Source of the DNA: Cavenderia fasciculata
Lineage: Eukaryota; Evosea; Eumycetozoa; Acytosteliales; Cavenderiaceae
Reading direction: 5' to 3'
NCBI RefSeq assembly: GCF_000203815.1
Contig: NW_004457715.1
Span: 62,001-126,000 of the forward strand
DNA: 64,000 nt
Position numbers and translations under genes: made by a program. The notes beneath the pieces were generated by a model. It made no database searches. It was not told the origin of the DNA and saw only the letters and a list, made by a program, of their open reading frames with translations. Positions 1 through 10,684 of this stretch are shown here, piece by piece; position 1 is the first letter of the stretch, and every line of letters starts with the position of its first letter.

Positions 1-532
1 GTTATCTATCTATAGAGGTGATTCATTTATTCATTCATTTATTCATTCATTCATGCTTTCTAAAAGTACTTACATTTGTAACATATATCCTGCTGTCTAA
101 TTTTGGTTTAGCTTTAATATCTAATACATCCATCTCTCTTTTATTTGACTATCATTCTTTCTTGACTCATTGCAATAAACAACGATCTCTTTTCACTTCA
201 CATTTTACAAAAAATTATTGTGGTTCCGATTATCTAGATCGAATTCTAGCGCTAGCTGCCATGGCGACATACCCCCATAAGAGATCATTCATTTTCGGCA
301 TATATGCAATAAACACGTACTTTTTGGTTGATTTACAAATCTGGAGGATCTCTTCATTCTTAAATATTATCCCCTCAACCTGAACAGATTGTTTTGTAAA
401 TTGACCAAACAGAGTTTTGTAAATTGACCAAAACAATTTTTTTTTTTGTTTGTGATTTCACAAACTATTTAAGGAAGAACTACCATATGATCAGAGTTTC
501 AATATAATACTTATATAAACAAACTAGTATAA
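1..532. other. AT-rich intergenic DNA, no gene recognised
   Basis: The stretch has ATTC repeats near the start and a duplicated TTTTGTAAATTGACCAAA motif at about 391-433. An open frame on each strand has no recognisable domain and no coding-like composition. The last 100 bases are probably the promoter of the next gene. Confidence 0.5.
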
Positions 533-960
533 ATGGAGAAAGAAAACAACCAACAAGAACAAGAAATACCAAAAATTCCATATAACAAGGAAGCTCATCA
601 TGAGAAGGCCCTTATAGAATCTGGACACATATTGGATGGTCCCTATACTCTCCAACCTGGTCAAGAAATGAAAAAAATTAAAACCTACTCTTACGACAAG
701 TATGCATCTCCCTTTATACTTTATTATTATGATTAATATTAACTCTCTTTACTTTTTTTTGTTTTTATAGGACCAGATTGACAATCATTAATGATACTCA
801 AGACAGAATCGCCGAGTCAGAGTATAGTGTAACCCACTTTGGAACCCACATTTTCAGAGTGTACCCCCAAACGACTGAATACATTTCAGAATATTGGGCT
901 GGTTATGGATTGGACTTGAAAAATATTGGTGAAGTTCCTTTCCGTTTTACGATAACATAA
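533..960 (+). CDS. Small two-exon protein of unknown function (118 aa)
   Basis: The exons are 533-699 and 771-960. The intron is 700-770, with GTATGC at its start and TTTTTATAG at its end. Splicing joins the frames cleanly into a 118-residue protein. The first half is hydrophilic and Gln/Glu rich (KENNQQEQEIPKIP). The second half alternates hydrophobic and polar residues (RLTIINDTQDRI, HIFRVYPQTTEYISEYWAGY), which suggests a small beta-sandwich. I see no signal peptide, no membrane segment and no cysteines. I do not recognise the family. It is flanked by AT-rich DNA, with a decayed gene on the opposite strand downstream. The exon structure is well supported; the function is unknown. Confidence 0.7.
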
Positions 961-1286
961 CCCTAAATTCCCTTTTTATTTTAACACCGTTGGGAGACCG
1001 TCTGATAAAAATGAAGGTGGTGCAAAGAGCTCTTTTGAACAGAAACCAAACAAACTGTTAATCATAATAAATTTATGTTTTGATAAACAATCCTTTTTTT
1101 TTTTTTTTTTTTTTTAATCGGAGTAGACAATGGTTGCATTCTTTGAGAATATTCCTACCATGGCAGGAATGGCTGCGAAACGGAGTGATCTCACAAGCAA
1201 TGTCCATTCGCCCGATGAGATATTTTGAATAAAATACTTAAAATAATACACACTTTTATAAAAAAAATGAAATATAAAAGTATATT
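961..1286. other. Intergenic DNA with a possible 32-codon ORF
   Basis: A T-run of more than 20 bases lies at about 1091-1115. After it, an ATG frame at 1130-1228 (plus strand) begins MVAFFENIPTMAGMAAKRSD and has more coding-like codons than the surrounding DNA. It is too short to call and could be a leftover exon. Nothing else is seen. Confidence 0.3.
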
Positions 1287-2038
1287 TTAATTATAATATC
1301 TCTCTCTTTCTCTCTCTATAGGGTTCAGGAACAGTTCTAAAAATAAAATCTCCTCTTCTTCTTCATCACTACCAAACTCTGGTATTATTGGTGCAAACGT
1401 TTCAATATCTACATCATCTTGTTCGATGATTTGTTGCCTTGGTCTAGCTGACATTGAACCTCCTTTACCCAATGATTCCATTACCAATGGTGGTTTGATA
1501 TGTTGTTGTTGTTGCAGTACTTTCATCATCCGAATACTTTGTATCAAACTCATCCTCTAATTCTCGATATTCTTCATTTTCCTCCAATTCTGAAAAGTCT
1601 GGTGTAAATGCACTCCAAGTATCTGTATAAATAGTTGACCATATAAATAATACTAGTTAAACTAATTATCAATAATAAATAAATTAAATTAAATTAGTAT
1701 TTAATAGTTTGAATTAAATTTGATTTGATTTAGACTTACACAAATAAATTGAAAACCTTTTATTTTGGACCTTCGAGATCTTTTACAAGACCACCAGAAA
1801 CACTCCAACAAAATATACTATGCATTGATTGATTTGTGTTGCATACCTGCAACTAGGTATTCAGAGTTGTTAGAAACAACATTTCTTCCATTGTGCACAA
1901 CGGTTGACACTGTCGTGGCCGGTATTCTCTGACCACTACAAATGCTTCGAGTGAGTACAATCGGATAACCTTGTTGGTTGCATTAACCAACATGTACTTT
2001 CCGTCCCTTGAAAATTCAATCTCTTTGATTGCAGCCGA
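1287..2038 (-). pseudogene. RBBP5: Decayed C-terminal half of an RBBP5/Swd1 (COMPASS subunit) gene
   Basis: Reading the minus strand, pieces of RBBP5 appear in the right order but in different frames. First comes a WD40 blade (AAIKEIEFSRDGKYMLVN, then NKVIRLYS, about 2038-1913). Then come VNRCAQWKKCCF and SEYLVAG around 1890-1850, and WSAFTPDFSELEENEEY after a retained CAG acceptor (about 1620-1565). Last is the acidic tail DVDIETFAPIIPEFGSDEEE (about 1420-1350). Human RBBP5 has TTAIKSIEFARKG, VNRTPWKKCCF, GEYIVAGS, WSAFAPDFKELDENVEYEE and EVDVTSVDPIAAFCSSDEE in the same order. At least four frame changes and some stops separate the pieces, and the N-terminal WD40 blades are not seen. RBBP5 is a core subunit of SET1/MLL H3K4 methyltransferase complexes. 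An intact copy presumably lies elsewhere in the genome. Confidence 0.8.
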
Positions 2039-2811
2039 CCCAAAACAAGACGCCTTTTCACCTCTCTCTCAAATGGTAACTTGGTTGATGCAGTTGAATC
2101 TTGTTTTATGTTGTGTTGTACTATTATAAAATAATAGATCTTTCCAACTATAACTTGCTATGATTTCATTTGTACTTGTTAGTTGATCGGTTTGATTTGT
2201 TGTCGACGTAGTTGGCAGTAGATGAAGAGTTGGTTGTTGTATTATTATTATTGTTATTATTATTATAAATATTTTTTGATTGTTATTGTAGTGCAAAGTA
2301 CGTTTATGTTCAATACATTTAGATGATGATCTCTATATGATATGTGATCAAACTTGATAATTATTAATGCTCACACCATTTGCATATGGTGGTAAACATC
2401 AAAAAAAATAAATAAATAGTCAAATTTTGATGTTCATCACAGCTAGCTGCATCGATCTATTGGTATAATAATAATATGAGTATACAAGGATATGAAAACT
2501 CCATTGTTGTTGAAATAGAGAGATTTATTATGTGGTTGATGAGATGGGATAGTTTGTTGTAAATTTAACCACCAACACAAACTAGATTTGGAATCATTTT
2601 GGTGCATTTTGCAATGGTGGTTTTGATCATCAAATCATTTTGGTTCTGGAGAGTGGGGGTATTCCAAATGGGATGGTTTGATCAATGTAATAATCAATTA
2701 AATTTAATTGATTGATCAATTCATATTCAATATGATATTATTATTATTAATACAGAAAGACCTCTCATTATTTAATTTGTTTAAGTAACCATAATATTTA
2801 ATTTTTTCAAA
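2039..2811. other. Intergenic DNA, probable promoter of the coiled-coil gene
   Basis: An ATT-rich repeat lies near 2245-2275 and TTGATTGATCAATT-type inverted words near 2695-2720. The part next to 2038 may hold more of the decayed RBBP5 gene, but I cannot recognise it. No other gene is seen. Confidence 0.4.
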
Positions 2812-4023
2812 ATGCAACAAGAAGATAATGAAAATCCAATCGATTATTTTTTAAATTCTCATTATCTAAGATCAAGTGTATACATTCATGTTGGATTTAG
2901 AAGAGAAATTTTAGTGCAATTGGAACATTTTAAAAAACTACAAGCTAGAATTAAAACAGTGACACAAGAGTCTGAAAGATACAAAGAGACATCAAAATAT
3001 TTTAGTGAAGAAATGAAAAAGTATCAAGAGATGGTTCAGGAATTAAACCAAGATAGAGAGTCAATGATGGAAATGATGGATAGAGTCAAACAAGAGAGAT
3101 CACGTTTCATGACAGAAAATTCCAAGAACCAACAAATGTCAATTGAAATGTCACAACTACTGGAGATGGAAAGAAACAAGATCCAATCGCTATCAAATAA
3201 ATTGGACAATGACAATAAAAAGTGGGAGGATCGTATCAACCATTTCTCGGCTGAAAAGAAAAAGTTGGAATCAATGACTGAATCATTAGAGAATGATCGT
3301 AAGAGATGGAAAGATATAGCCGATGAAATTGACCAAAACAACTCCAAGCTGTCATCTGATTTAAAAAACAACAAGGAAAAGTATAAGAAATTGGAAGAGA
3401 GATTTCAGGTCTATGAAAAACTCACCAAACAAATGTTCAAGTTTATCAAATCAGATACTGGTAGAGACATATTCTATGCCTATTGCAAGAGAAACAAGGT
3501 CTATGTTCCAGAAGATATTGATCAATACGATGATTTGTTGGATATCCTAGAGGTTGATGACTGTGTAGACTATGTCATTGAAAAACAATCTCCAGCCATT
3601 CAAGACAAGCATAGACCTTCCACCAATCTACTTGAAGAATCATTTAGTGAATTGGCTCAATTACCAAGTCCATTAAGTAGAAACAAAATTTTGGAATTTA
3701 ATCAAGACGAAAAAGAAGAATATGATGAAGATGAAGAATATGATGATGATGAAGAACATGATGATGATGATGATGATGATAAAGAAGAATATGATGAAGA
3801 TGATGATGAAAAGTCTGAAGATTCAGATGATTGGGTTCTCGAACCAATTAAAAAAGCTACACCAACCAAATCATTGGAATTTCCACAACCACAAGTGGGT
3901 GGTCGTGTTGCCATATCAGAGAATCCACATCAAGAAAAGGATAACAACAACAACAAGGACAATTTAAATATTCAATTCTCTTCAATGACTTTATCAGTCA
4001 ATGAAAAAAAAAAGAATCTCTAA
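2812..4023 (+). CDS. Coiled-coil protein with acidic C-terminal region (403 aa)
   Basis: This is a single-exon frame starting at ATG 2812, preceded by AT-rich DNA with A's just upstream (TTTTTTCAAAATG). Residues about 35-205 are rich in E, K, Q, M and L with heptad-like spacing, typical of a long coiled coil. A less charged segment follows at about 205-265 (MFKFIKSDTGRDIFYAYCK, then DLLDILEVDDCVDYV) and may be a small folded domain. Residues about 295-345 are almost pure Asp/Glu with Tyr (EEYDEDEEYDDDEE), encoded by GAT/GAA repeats that also make open frames on the other strand. I see no signal peptide or membrane segment. It could be a cytoskeletal or scaffold protein, but I recognise no specific family. 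Confidence 0.85.
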   Translation: MQQEDNENPIDYFLNSHYLRSSVYIHVGFRREILVQLEHFKKLQARIKTVTQESERYKETSKYFSEEMKKYQEMVQELNQDRESMMEMMDRVKQERSRFMTENSKNQQMSIEMSQLLEMERNKIQSLSNKLDNDNKKWEDRINHFSAEKKKLESMTESLENDRKRWKDIADEIDQNNSKLSSDLKNNKEKYKKLEERFQVYEKLTKQMFKFIKSDTGRDIFYAYCKRNKVYVPEDIDQYDDLLDILEVDDCVDYVIEKQSPAIQDKHRPSTNLLEESFSELAQLPSPLSRNKILEFNQDEKEEYDEDEEYDDDEEHDDDDDDDKEEYDEDDDEKSEDSDDWVLEPIKKATPTKSLEFPQPQVGGRVAISENPHQEKDNNNNKDNLNIQFSSMTLSVNEKKKNL

Positions 4024-4386
4024 ATCAACTGTTCAATTATGTATAATGTTTGCAGTATTACTATTATTACTTTTATAGATATAAAACAAATAAATAAATA
4101 AACAAATGAAATGTGAAATTTACATCAGTAAAGGTTTGTCCTTTTGGATCGATGAGCTTTCTCCGAAAAATCGTCAGTGAGAGTTTTTTTATTAAGCTTT
4201 TTTGGCAGGACAACCACATGATCAAGCGGGTTTTATTAGTCTAAAAACTTCGTTGCAACTTTTCTCTATATCTATCTCTGTGTCTATCTATCTATCTATC
4301 GATCTATCTATGTTTTGGTACAAGTTACAGATAAAGTAAAGAAGAAAAGATACTATCCAGTTAACACTATATTATATAATAATATA
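4024..4386. other. Intergenic DNA upstream of MBTPS1
   Basis: A (TCTA)n tract at about 4270-4312 precedes the next gene. An ATG at 4310 opens a frame of only nine codons. The frame of MBTPS1 is open from 4315 but has no ATG until 4387. Confidence 0.5.
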
Positions 4387-7300
4387 ATGTTAAAGGTTAG
4401 ACATCGACAATGGAGGTCAATACCTCCACAGTCACTCCGACTACTACAATACAACAACAACAACAACAACAAAACAAACACGATATATCATAGCAATAGC
4501 ACTACTATTACTACCACACGACTACTACTACTACTTTATTTACTCATATGTATTTCATATATATATAATCCAAATTCACACATTGCTTTTGCATCTTCAA
4601 CAAACGCCACTACTACTACAACAACTGAATGTAGTAGTAATATTAATAATAATAGTACTACTAATCATTATAGTAATAACATAGAATTTCACCAAAGTCA
4701 TTTAAACTTTATAACAGCGTTATCATCTGCTACAACTACAAATAGCAATGAACAAAGAAGATCTTCATCTTCTACTACTACTACTACTACGACATCATAT
4801 GATGATCAACAACAACAACAATATATAATAATGTTTAAAGAATATTATGATCAAGATAAACATTTAAGTTTATTAAAATCAATATTTAAGAATAGTAATA
4901 ATAATAAGAGTGATAGATTATATCAATTAAAATGGAAATATATTAAAAGAGTAAATGGAGCATCACATTTACCATCAGATTTTGCTTTGGTATCATTTCA
5001 TCTAAGGCATACACATAATAATCAACGGTTTATAGATAATACAATCATCAGTCTAATGATTGATGATATTGTAAAGAATCATTTAGATATAATTAAATAT
5101 ATATTTCCTGATCGAATTATTAAAGGAGGTCAAAGTCAATCAAATGACAACAACCCCGAAACAACGACAACAACAACGCATCAACATCAACTATTTGGAA
5201 TGACAAGTAGAACTTTATTAAAAACACAACAAGAAATTGAAACAACAAATGAAAATAGCAATGACAATCAAGAAGAAGAAGAAGAAGAAGAAGAAGAAGA
5301 AACGACATCTTCATCATTAAATCCAACTACATCTTCATCATCTACTTCTAATATTTTACATTTTAAAAATGGTAGAATTAATGATAAAATGATAAAAGAT
5401 CAACCATATCAAACTGCAGGACCAAGATATCCATCAAGAAGAGAATTATTTGATGCATCAGACAAACATGTACTGGTGAGTGATTTAATTGGAGCAACTA
5501 CACTTTGGGAGATGGGATACACTGGAACTGGAACGAGAATTGGTATTTTTGATAGTGGTTTCCTATCAACACTTTCTGGATCGTTTGGTCAATCGGTAGA
5601 GGTTCAAGACTTTACCGGTGAAGGACAAGATCAAGATAAAATTGGTCATGGAACTGCTGTCACTAGTATTATAGGGTGTTTGCTTGATCGCAAATGTCAT
5701 GGTATTGCTAGTGGTGCTACACTCGACATGTACAAAGTATTTACACAAAATGCAGAGTCGAGGACCAGTTGGTTTATCGATGGATTCAATTTGGCCATCT
5801 CCAAACAAACAAATATTATAAACCTTTCGGTAGGAGGTAAAGACTATCTCGACAAACCATTTATAGATAAAATTAAAGAATTACATTCACTTGGTATAAT
5901 TATAGTTTCTGCTTCTGGAAATGATGGTCCAAATTTTGGGTAAATTAAAAAAAAAAAAAATAGAAAAAGAAATATATATTTACTTTACTTTACTCTACTC
6001 TACTCTACTCTATAGAACACATAGTAATCCAGCAGATCAATTAGAAGTAATTGGAGTTGGATCAATAACAGAAAATTTGGATATAGCTAAATTTTCATCA
6101 AGAGGATTTACAAATTGGGAGTTACAAGATGGACATGGTAGATTTAAACCAGATTTGGTTACTTATGGAGAAAGAGTATATGCATTGCAAATGTCATCTG
6201 GAGAGTTGGAATGTAAAGAGAGATCAGGTACAAGTTTTTCTGCACCCATTGTTAGTGGTGCGATTGCACTATTACTTAGTAGTTTGACAGATGCACAGAG
6301 AAAACTGGCAACTCCTTCATTGGTCAAACAAGTTTTAATAGAGAGTTCACATGTTTTAAAGATTCGTGGTGGCAGTAAAAAACTTAGTTTATTGGAACAG
6401 GGTGGAGGTGTGTTGGATGTAGTCAATGCACATCGTATCTTGTCCAAACGATTGAGTTCGAAAAAAGAGGCAGATCGTAAGAAATTCACTGTTCATCCAC
6501 CAGCCATCTCGTTTGGTTCGGAAGAGTGTCCATACTTTTGGCCATACTGTGCACAACCATTGTATTATGGTGCGTTACCGACTGTGGTCAATGTATCATT
6601 GTATGGTAGTGAGACAAAAACATACAAGGTAAAGAGTGTGGAATGGTTACCTGATAATACAGCTTATAATCCTGTTGGGATTGACTCGTCACATGCAGAG
6701 ATGGTTGGTGCAACTGGACATATCGGTCTACACATCTTTGTACATACGGCAGTACGTAGTGACACGAATATCACTGGACAGGTAGAAATACACATTGAAG
6801 GCGTACCAAAGTTCTCCATATCGATTCGTGTACCTGTGATTGTTACACCACCACGCCAACAACGTATTTTGTGGGACCAATTCCACAACATGAAGTATCC
6901 ACAAGGATACTTTCCAAGTGACCATATTCTCTATGACTATGATTCGCAGAGTCTCCTCGAATTGTTTGATTGGGCACCCGACCACCCTCACAGCAACTTT
7001 AAAGGGTTGTTTGAACGGTTACGTGCACGTGGATACTATATGGAGATATCGACCAAGCCACTAACTTGTTTTGATGCTCGTAACTATGGTACTCTGTTAA
7101 TAGTCGACCCCGAAGAAGAGTTTCATCCAATTGAAGCTAAAAAGCTTGAAGAAGATATTAGCAGTCGAGGACTAAACGTCATTGTAGTTGGAGACTGGCA
7201 CAACCACGATATGTTGCGACGGTTCACCATTGACGATGCCGGAACAATCTGGAAGCCCGTCACGGGCGGTGCCAACGTCCCTGCCATCAATGACCTGCTC

Positions 7301-8338
7301 TTTCCATACGGTATCTTGCTCGGTGACACTGTCTATGATGGTGCCATCACCATTGGTGACAACCAAACCTACTATTCTTCAGGCTCCCACATTATCGGTT
7401 TTCCACACCAAAACAGTGTACTCGTCTATGCCAAACTCAACGATCAATCTCACTATATCATGACCAACGAGAAGCGTAGCAAAAATATCCCTATTCTTGG
7501 ATTCCACACACCACCTGTCATGGAAATTGACAAGACTCTTCAAGGTTCCGCTACTTTTGATGAACAACAAGATAGTGGAGAACATTGGGACACTGTGAAT
7601 TCACAACAATCATCACAGTCGCAATCATCACAATCACAATTGTCAGATGCAAGTGATGAAAATGATGCATTGGCAGGGACCATTGCAGTATTTGGAGATT
7701 CAAGTTGTTTGGATCAATCAACATTTTGTTTTGATGGTAACTGTAATACAAATGGACATGCATCACGTCCAAATTGCTTTTGGATGATTGAAAAGATATT
7801 CGAAGTGATTCATCATGGTGGAGACCCACACAAGGTGTTTCATGGAGCAACAGGTGTGTTGGTTGAAGATATGTATCCGACTGAACACGACCCAAACAGT
7901 GGTGGTATTATCTTTTTACCCGAAAGATTTAATATTGCTGATCTTGCTAATCAGTCTCGCATCATTCCAGATGGATCGGCCGACACTATGATCAGTTGTC
8001 CTAGTCATCCACAAATCAAGAACCCAACCTACCGTATTTCACTCTACGGTACAATGAGCCACATCAAATTGTCTCCCCACGTACAATCATATGCTGCCGT
8101 CGAATGGAAAGACAGAGTTATCCCCCAACGAGTCATCCTAGACAGAGCCGAACAAGCTCAATACCCAGACCGAATCCTCTACTATTACGCCATCCCCTAC
8201 TTTTTTGTAATCATCATCTTTTTACTTTTGATCATTAGTTTGACTCAAAGTAGAAGAAAGAAACAACAATTACAACAATTATTACAACAACAACAACAAC
8301 AACAACAAAAATCAAAGAAAATTTATCCAATCGTCTAA
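4387..8338 (+). CDS. MBTPS1: Membrane-bound transcription factor site-1 protease (SKI-1/S1P), subtilase
   Basis: The exons are 4387-5939 and 6016-8338, giving about 1,291 aa (human 1,052). The intron falls inside the motif that reads GNDGPNFGTHSNPADQ after splicing; human S1P has GNDGPLYGTLNNPADQ. Catalytic residues are Asp389 in RIGIFDSGF, His421 in KIGHGTAVTS and Ser591 in GTSFSAPIVSG. A hydrophobic stretch near residues 40-60 (TRLLLLLYLLICISY) is the likely signal peptide or anchor. A Thr/Asn/Gln/Glu-rich low-complexity region fills most of residues 60-330 and explains the extra length. A transmembrane helix (FFVIIIFLLLIISL) lies about 35 residues from the end and is followed by a polyglutamine cytosolic tail. 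The family cleaves SREBP- and ATF6-type membrane precursors in the Golgi lumen. The first ATG in frame was chosen. Confidence 0.95.
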
Positions 8339-8644
8339 GAGAAAAGAGAGAAAGAGAAAGAGAAAGAAAGAAAGTAAAAACCGGGAAAACGAAATGGATG
8401 GGATCACATTAATCAAAATCAAATTTGTGATCTAGATATTTATTTTTTTAAACGATAACTTTCGTTCATTTAAATGAACGACAATGGCCCACAAGATTTA
8501 GGTATCGGGTGGATTCTAATAAACACCTCCCCATCATTATCATCTGAAAACATTCATGTTTTTTTTGTAGTAGATAGATAGATAGATAGATAATCCCAAA
8601 TGATTAAATACTTTTATACTTTGGTTAATATATATAAATTTATT

Positions 8645-8984
8645 TTATTGTTTATGGGGATTAAAAAAATGGGATGATGGTCTTCTAACATCACATCCAC
8701 ACTGAATGCACCGGGAACTTCTTTCGCATACATTGCAAAGATTTCTACACGCATTGCACAGATCTTGCTAAAGAATAGTCCTTAGGCCAGTACATTTTCC
8801 TAAAAATGAACAAAAAAGAAAAAAAGAAAAAGATATATATGATCAAAAAGAAAGAAAGAAAGAAAGAAATAAGTTAATATTGTGTAAAAAGATTTATGAG
8901 ATTTTTATAGTTTTTTTATAAAATATATTACCAATTTGAACATTAAAAATGAGTGCCGGTTGGATTGACAGGTCATCTTTTGGA
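8645..8984 (-). pseudogene. Orphan Cys-rich exon pair, probably the tail of a broken gene
   Basis: On the minus strand, a segment at 8984-8932 reads PKDDLSIQPALIFNVQIG and ends at a GTAATA donor. A segment at 8799-8645 starts after a TTTTTAG acceptor. The two join in phase, then hit one TAG, and then continue QDLCNACRNLCNVCERSSRC with a further IQCGCDVRRP before a TAA. The spacing C-x2-C-x3-C-x2-C-x5-C-x2-C-x-C looks like a zinc-binding module. Alternatively TTCTTTAG just before QDLC could be the real acceptor, in which case the exon could be live. I find no upstream exons and no family name. Confidence 0.4.
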
Positions 8985-10684
8985 CTGCGAACGCGATATT
9001 AAAAAATCATAATAACATTTCTTTAATAACCATTGTTGATTTGAATAAATAGATAAATAGATTACTATAAGGTTTAAAAAAAAAAAAAAAAATAATCTAA
9101 CCCAAAATCTTATCTCTTTTCTTTGTCTCTCTTTCTTTGTCTCTTTGATTATCTGTATACAGATCTGTGAATGACATTGAGTATTGTTGTTGGTTGTTGT
9201 TGAAAGAACAAGAAGAAGAAAGAGATGAACTAAAAAATGATTTTGGAGATCCTCTCAGCGTCTTTAAATGTTTTGTGTTTTTGCTTAAACAAAACAACAA
9301 ATTAGTAAATAATCTTTCAGAGACAAACGATTCAGCGCACACGCAGGTTCACACCCAATATTGGCGGCTCACAAAGAGAGAGAAGAGAAATGTTGAGTAT
9401 CTTTCTATTGAATGGTGAATCTTGAAAAACGGATTTTTAGATTCGACCGCCTGCCCCCCCCTCTGACCACCCTTAGGCTCATCTTTGAATTAGAAAAAGG
9501 AAAAAATTGATGGGGCGTTTCTGTCTATTTTTTTTTTCTGATTCGGTCTTTGGTTGCACGTCTCTGCTTGGAGAGCATTCCCTCGCAAACAATCCCCGAT
9601 CAGTAATTGGTCACTGCTATTGAATGGATGTCTCTCTCTCTCACTCTCTCTTTGTGTCTTGGCCTGCAAACGAGTTATGATAATAACAACCCCTCGCACC
9701 ATGCTAAGAGGATCCTCTTAGGCATGACTAAAGAAAGAGAGATCGCTCCACTCTCGACGTGGTGATTGAAAGCCATAAACAAACAATGTCCGTCCAGTCT
9801 ACCAACCTATCACCCACCATCTCAGCACAGAGTAGGTAGACTAGATTTTTTAAATCGTAACAATGATAATAAATCAAGGGTTAGCTCTATGATGATCGAC
9901 AGTTACCTTTTAAAGACCTGTTTTTTTTTTTTTTTTTACAATTGTGAGAGCCTATGCATATCATATTGTAGGGCTAGCTAAAGATACCCAACTCTTTTAA
10001 TAATAATAGAAGTTTAGTACTATTATCATCATCATATCTCATCATGGGTATAAAGATAGATAAAAGAGTCTAAGTCTATCAATATATCGTTTCAAAAACA
10101 AGATTGATATCTTAAAAGTGGTGAAGGAGGAAACAGGAGGGTAGAGGATCCTACCCTACCCTAACAAAGGATGATGAATATGACGATTATGATGGTTTAT
10201 CTGTTTTCAATAACAAAGAGACTTTCACAGTGCGCCACCTCACTTTATTTTCCCTCCTTGGAATAGACTGTCTACACCCCATCAATAATTTCGACCTCGT
10301 CAAGTGATAGAAGGGATCTCTTAATTCCAGGCATAATGCTGTCGTGCACCACATGCGTATCTTTAAATCAATTCAAAGATTTTTTAAAGGGAAGGGCCGC
10401 GGTTTATCTCTAATTTCAGTGGTGCAAGGTACATATCCGCCTTCATCTCTTTTTTTTTTCGATCCCCAAATTGGGCTCAGTTCTCTCTTTAAATTTATAT
10501 TTTTATTTATTTTTTCTTTTCTTTTTGTCTTTTTTTGTTTGAACTTACACCTATTTTTTTTTCTAAACAACTCTATACTTTTTTTTTTTGGTACATAATT
10601 ATTATTATTATTTAATTTTTATTTGTGATTTATATTTTCTTTTTTTTTTTTTCATTTTCATTACTATTATAGGTTTCCTTAGAT
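8985..10684. other. Intergenic DNA with two GGATCC-centred inverted repeats
   Basis: No gene is recognised. Open frames at 9097-9342 (minus) and 9167-9418 (plus) overlap each other and show no domain. Inverted repeats lie at 9700-9726 and 10139-10156, and long T runs lie at 9911-9938 and 10500-10660. The last part is the 3' flank of the sugar transporter on the other strand. Confidence 0.4.

Noticed and set aside
3722-3967. Met/Lys-rich frame inside the coiled-coil gene
   Set aside because: It is the out-of-frame reading of GAT/GAA repeats that encode the acidic region.
5566-7895. Several antisense frames of 60-114 codons opposite MBTPS1
   Set aside because: They are shadows of the conserved plus-strand coding sequence and contain no recognisable domain.
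9097-9418. Overlapping frames on both strands
   Set aside because: They overlap each other, contain homopolymeric Ser/Gln stretches and have no supporting splice sites.
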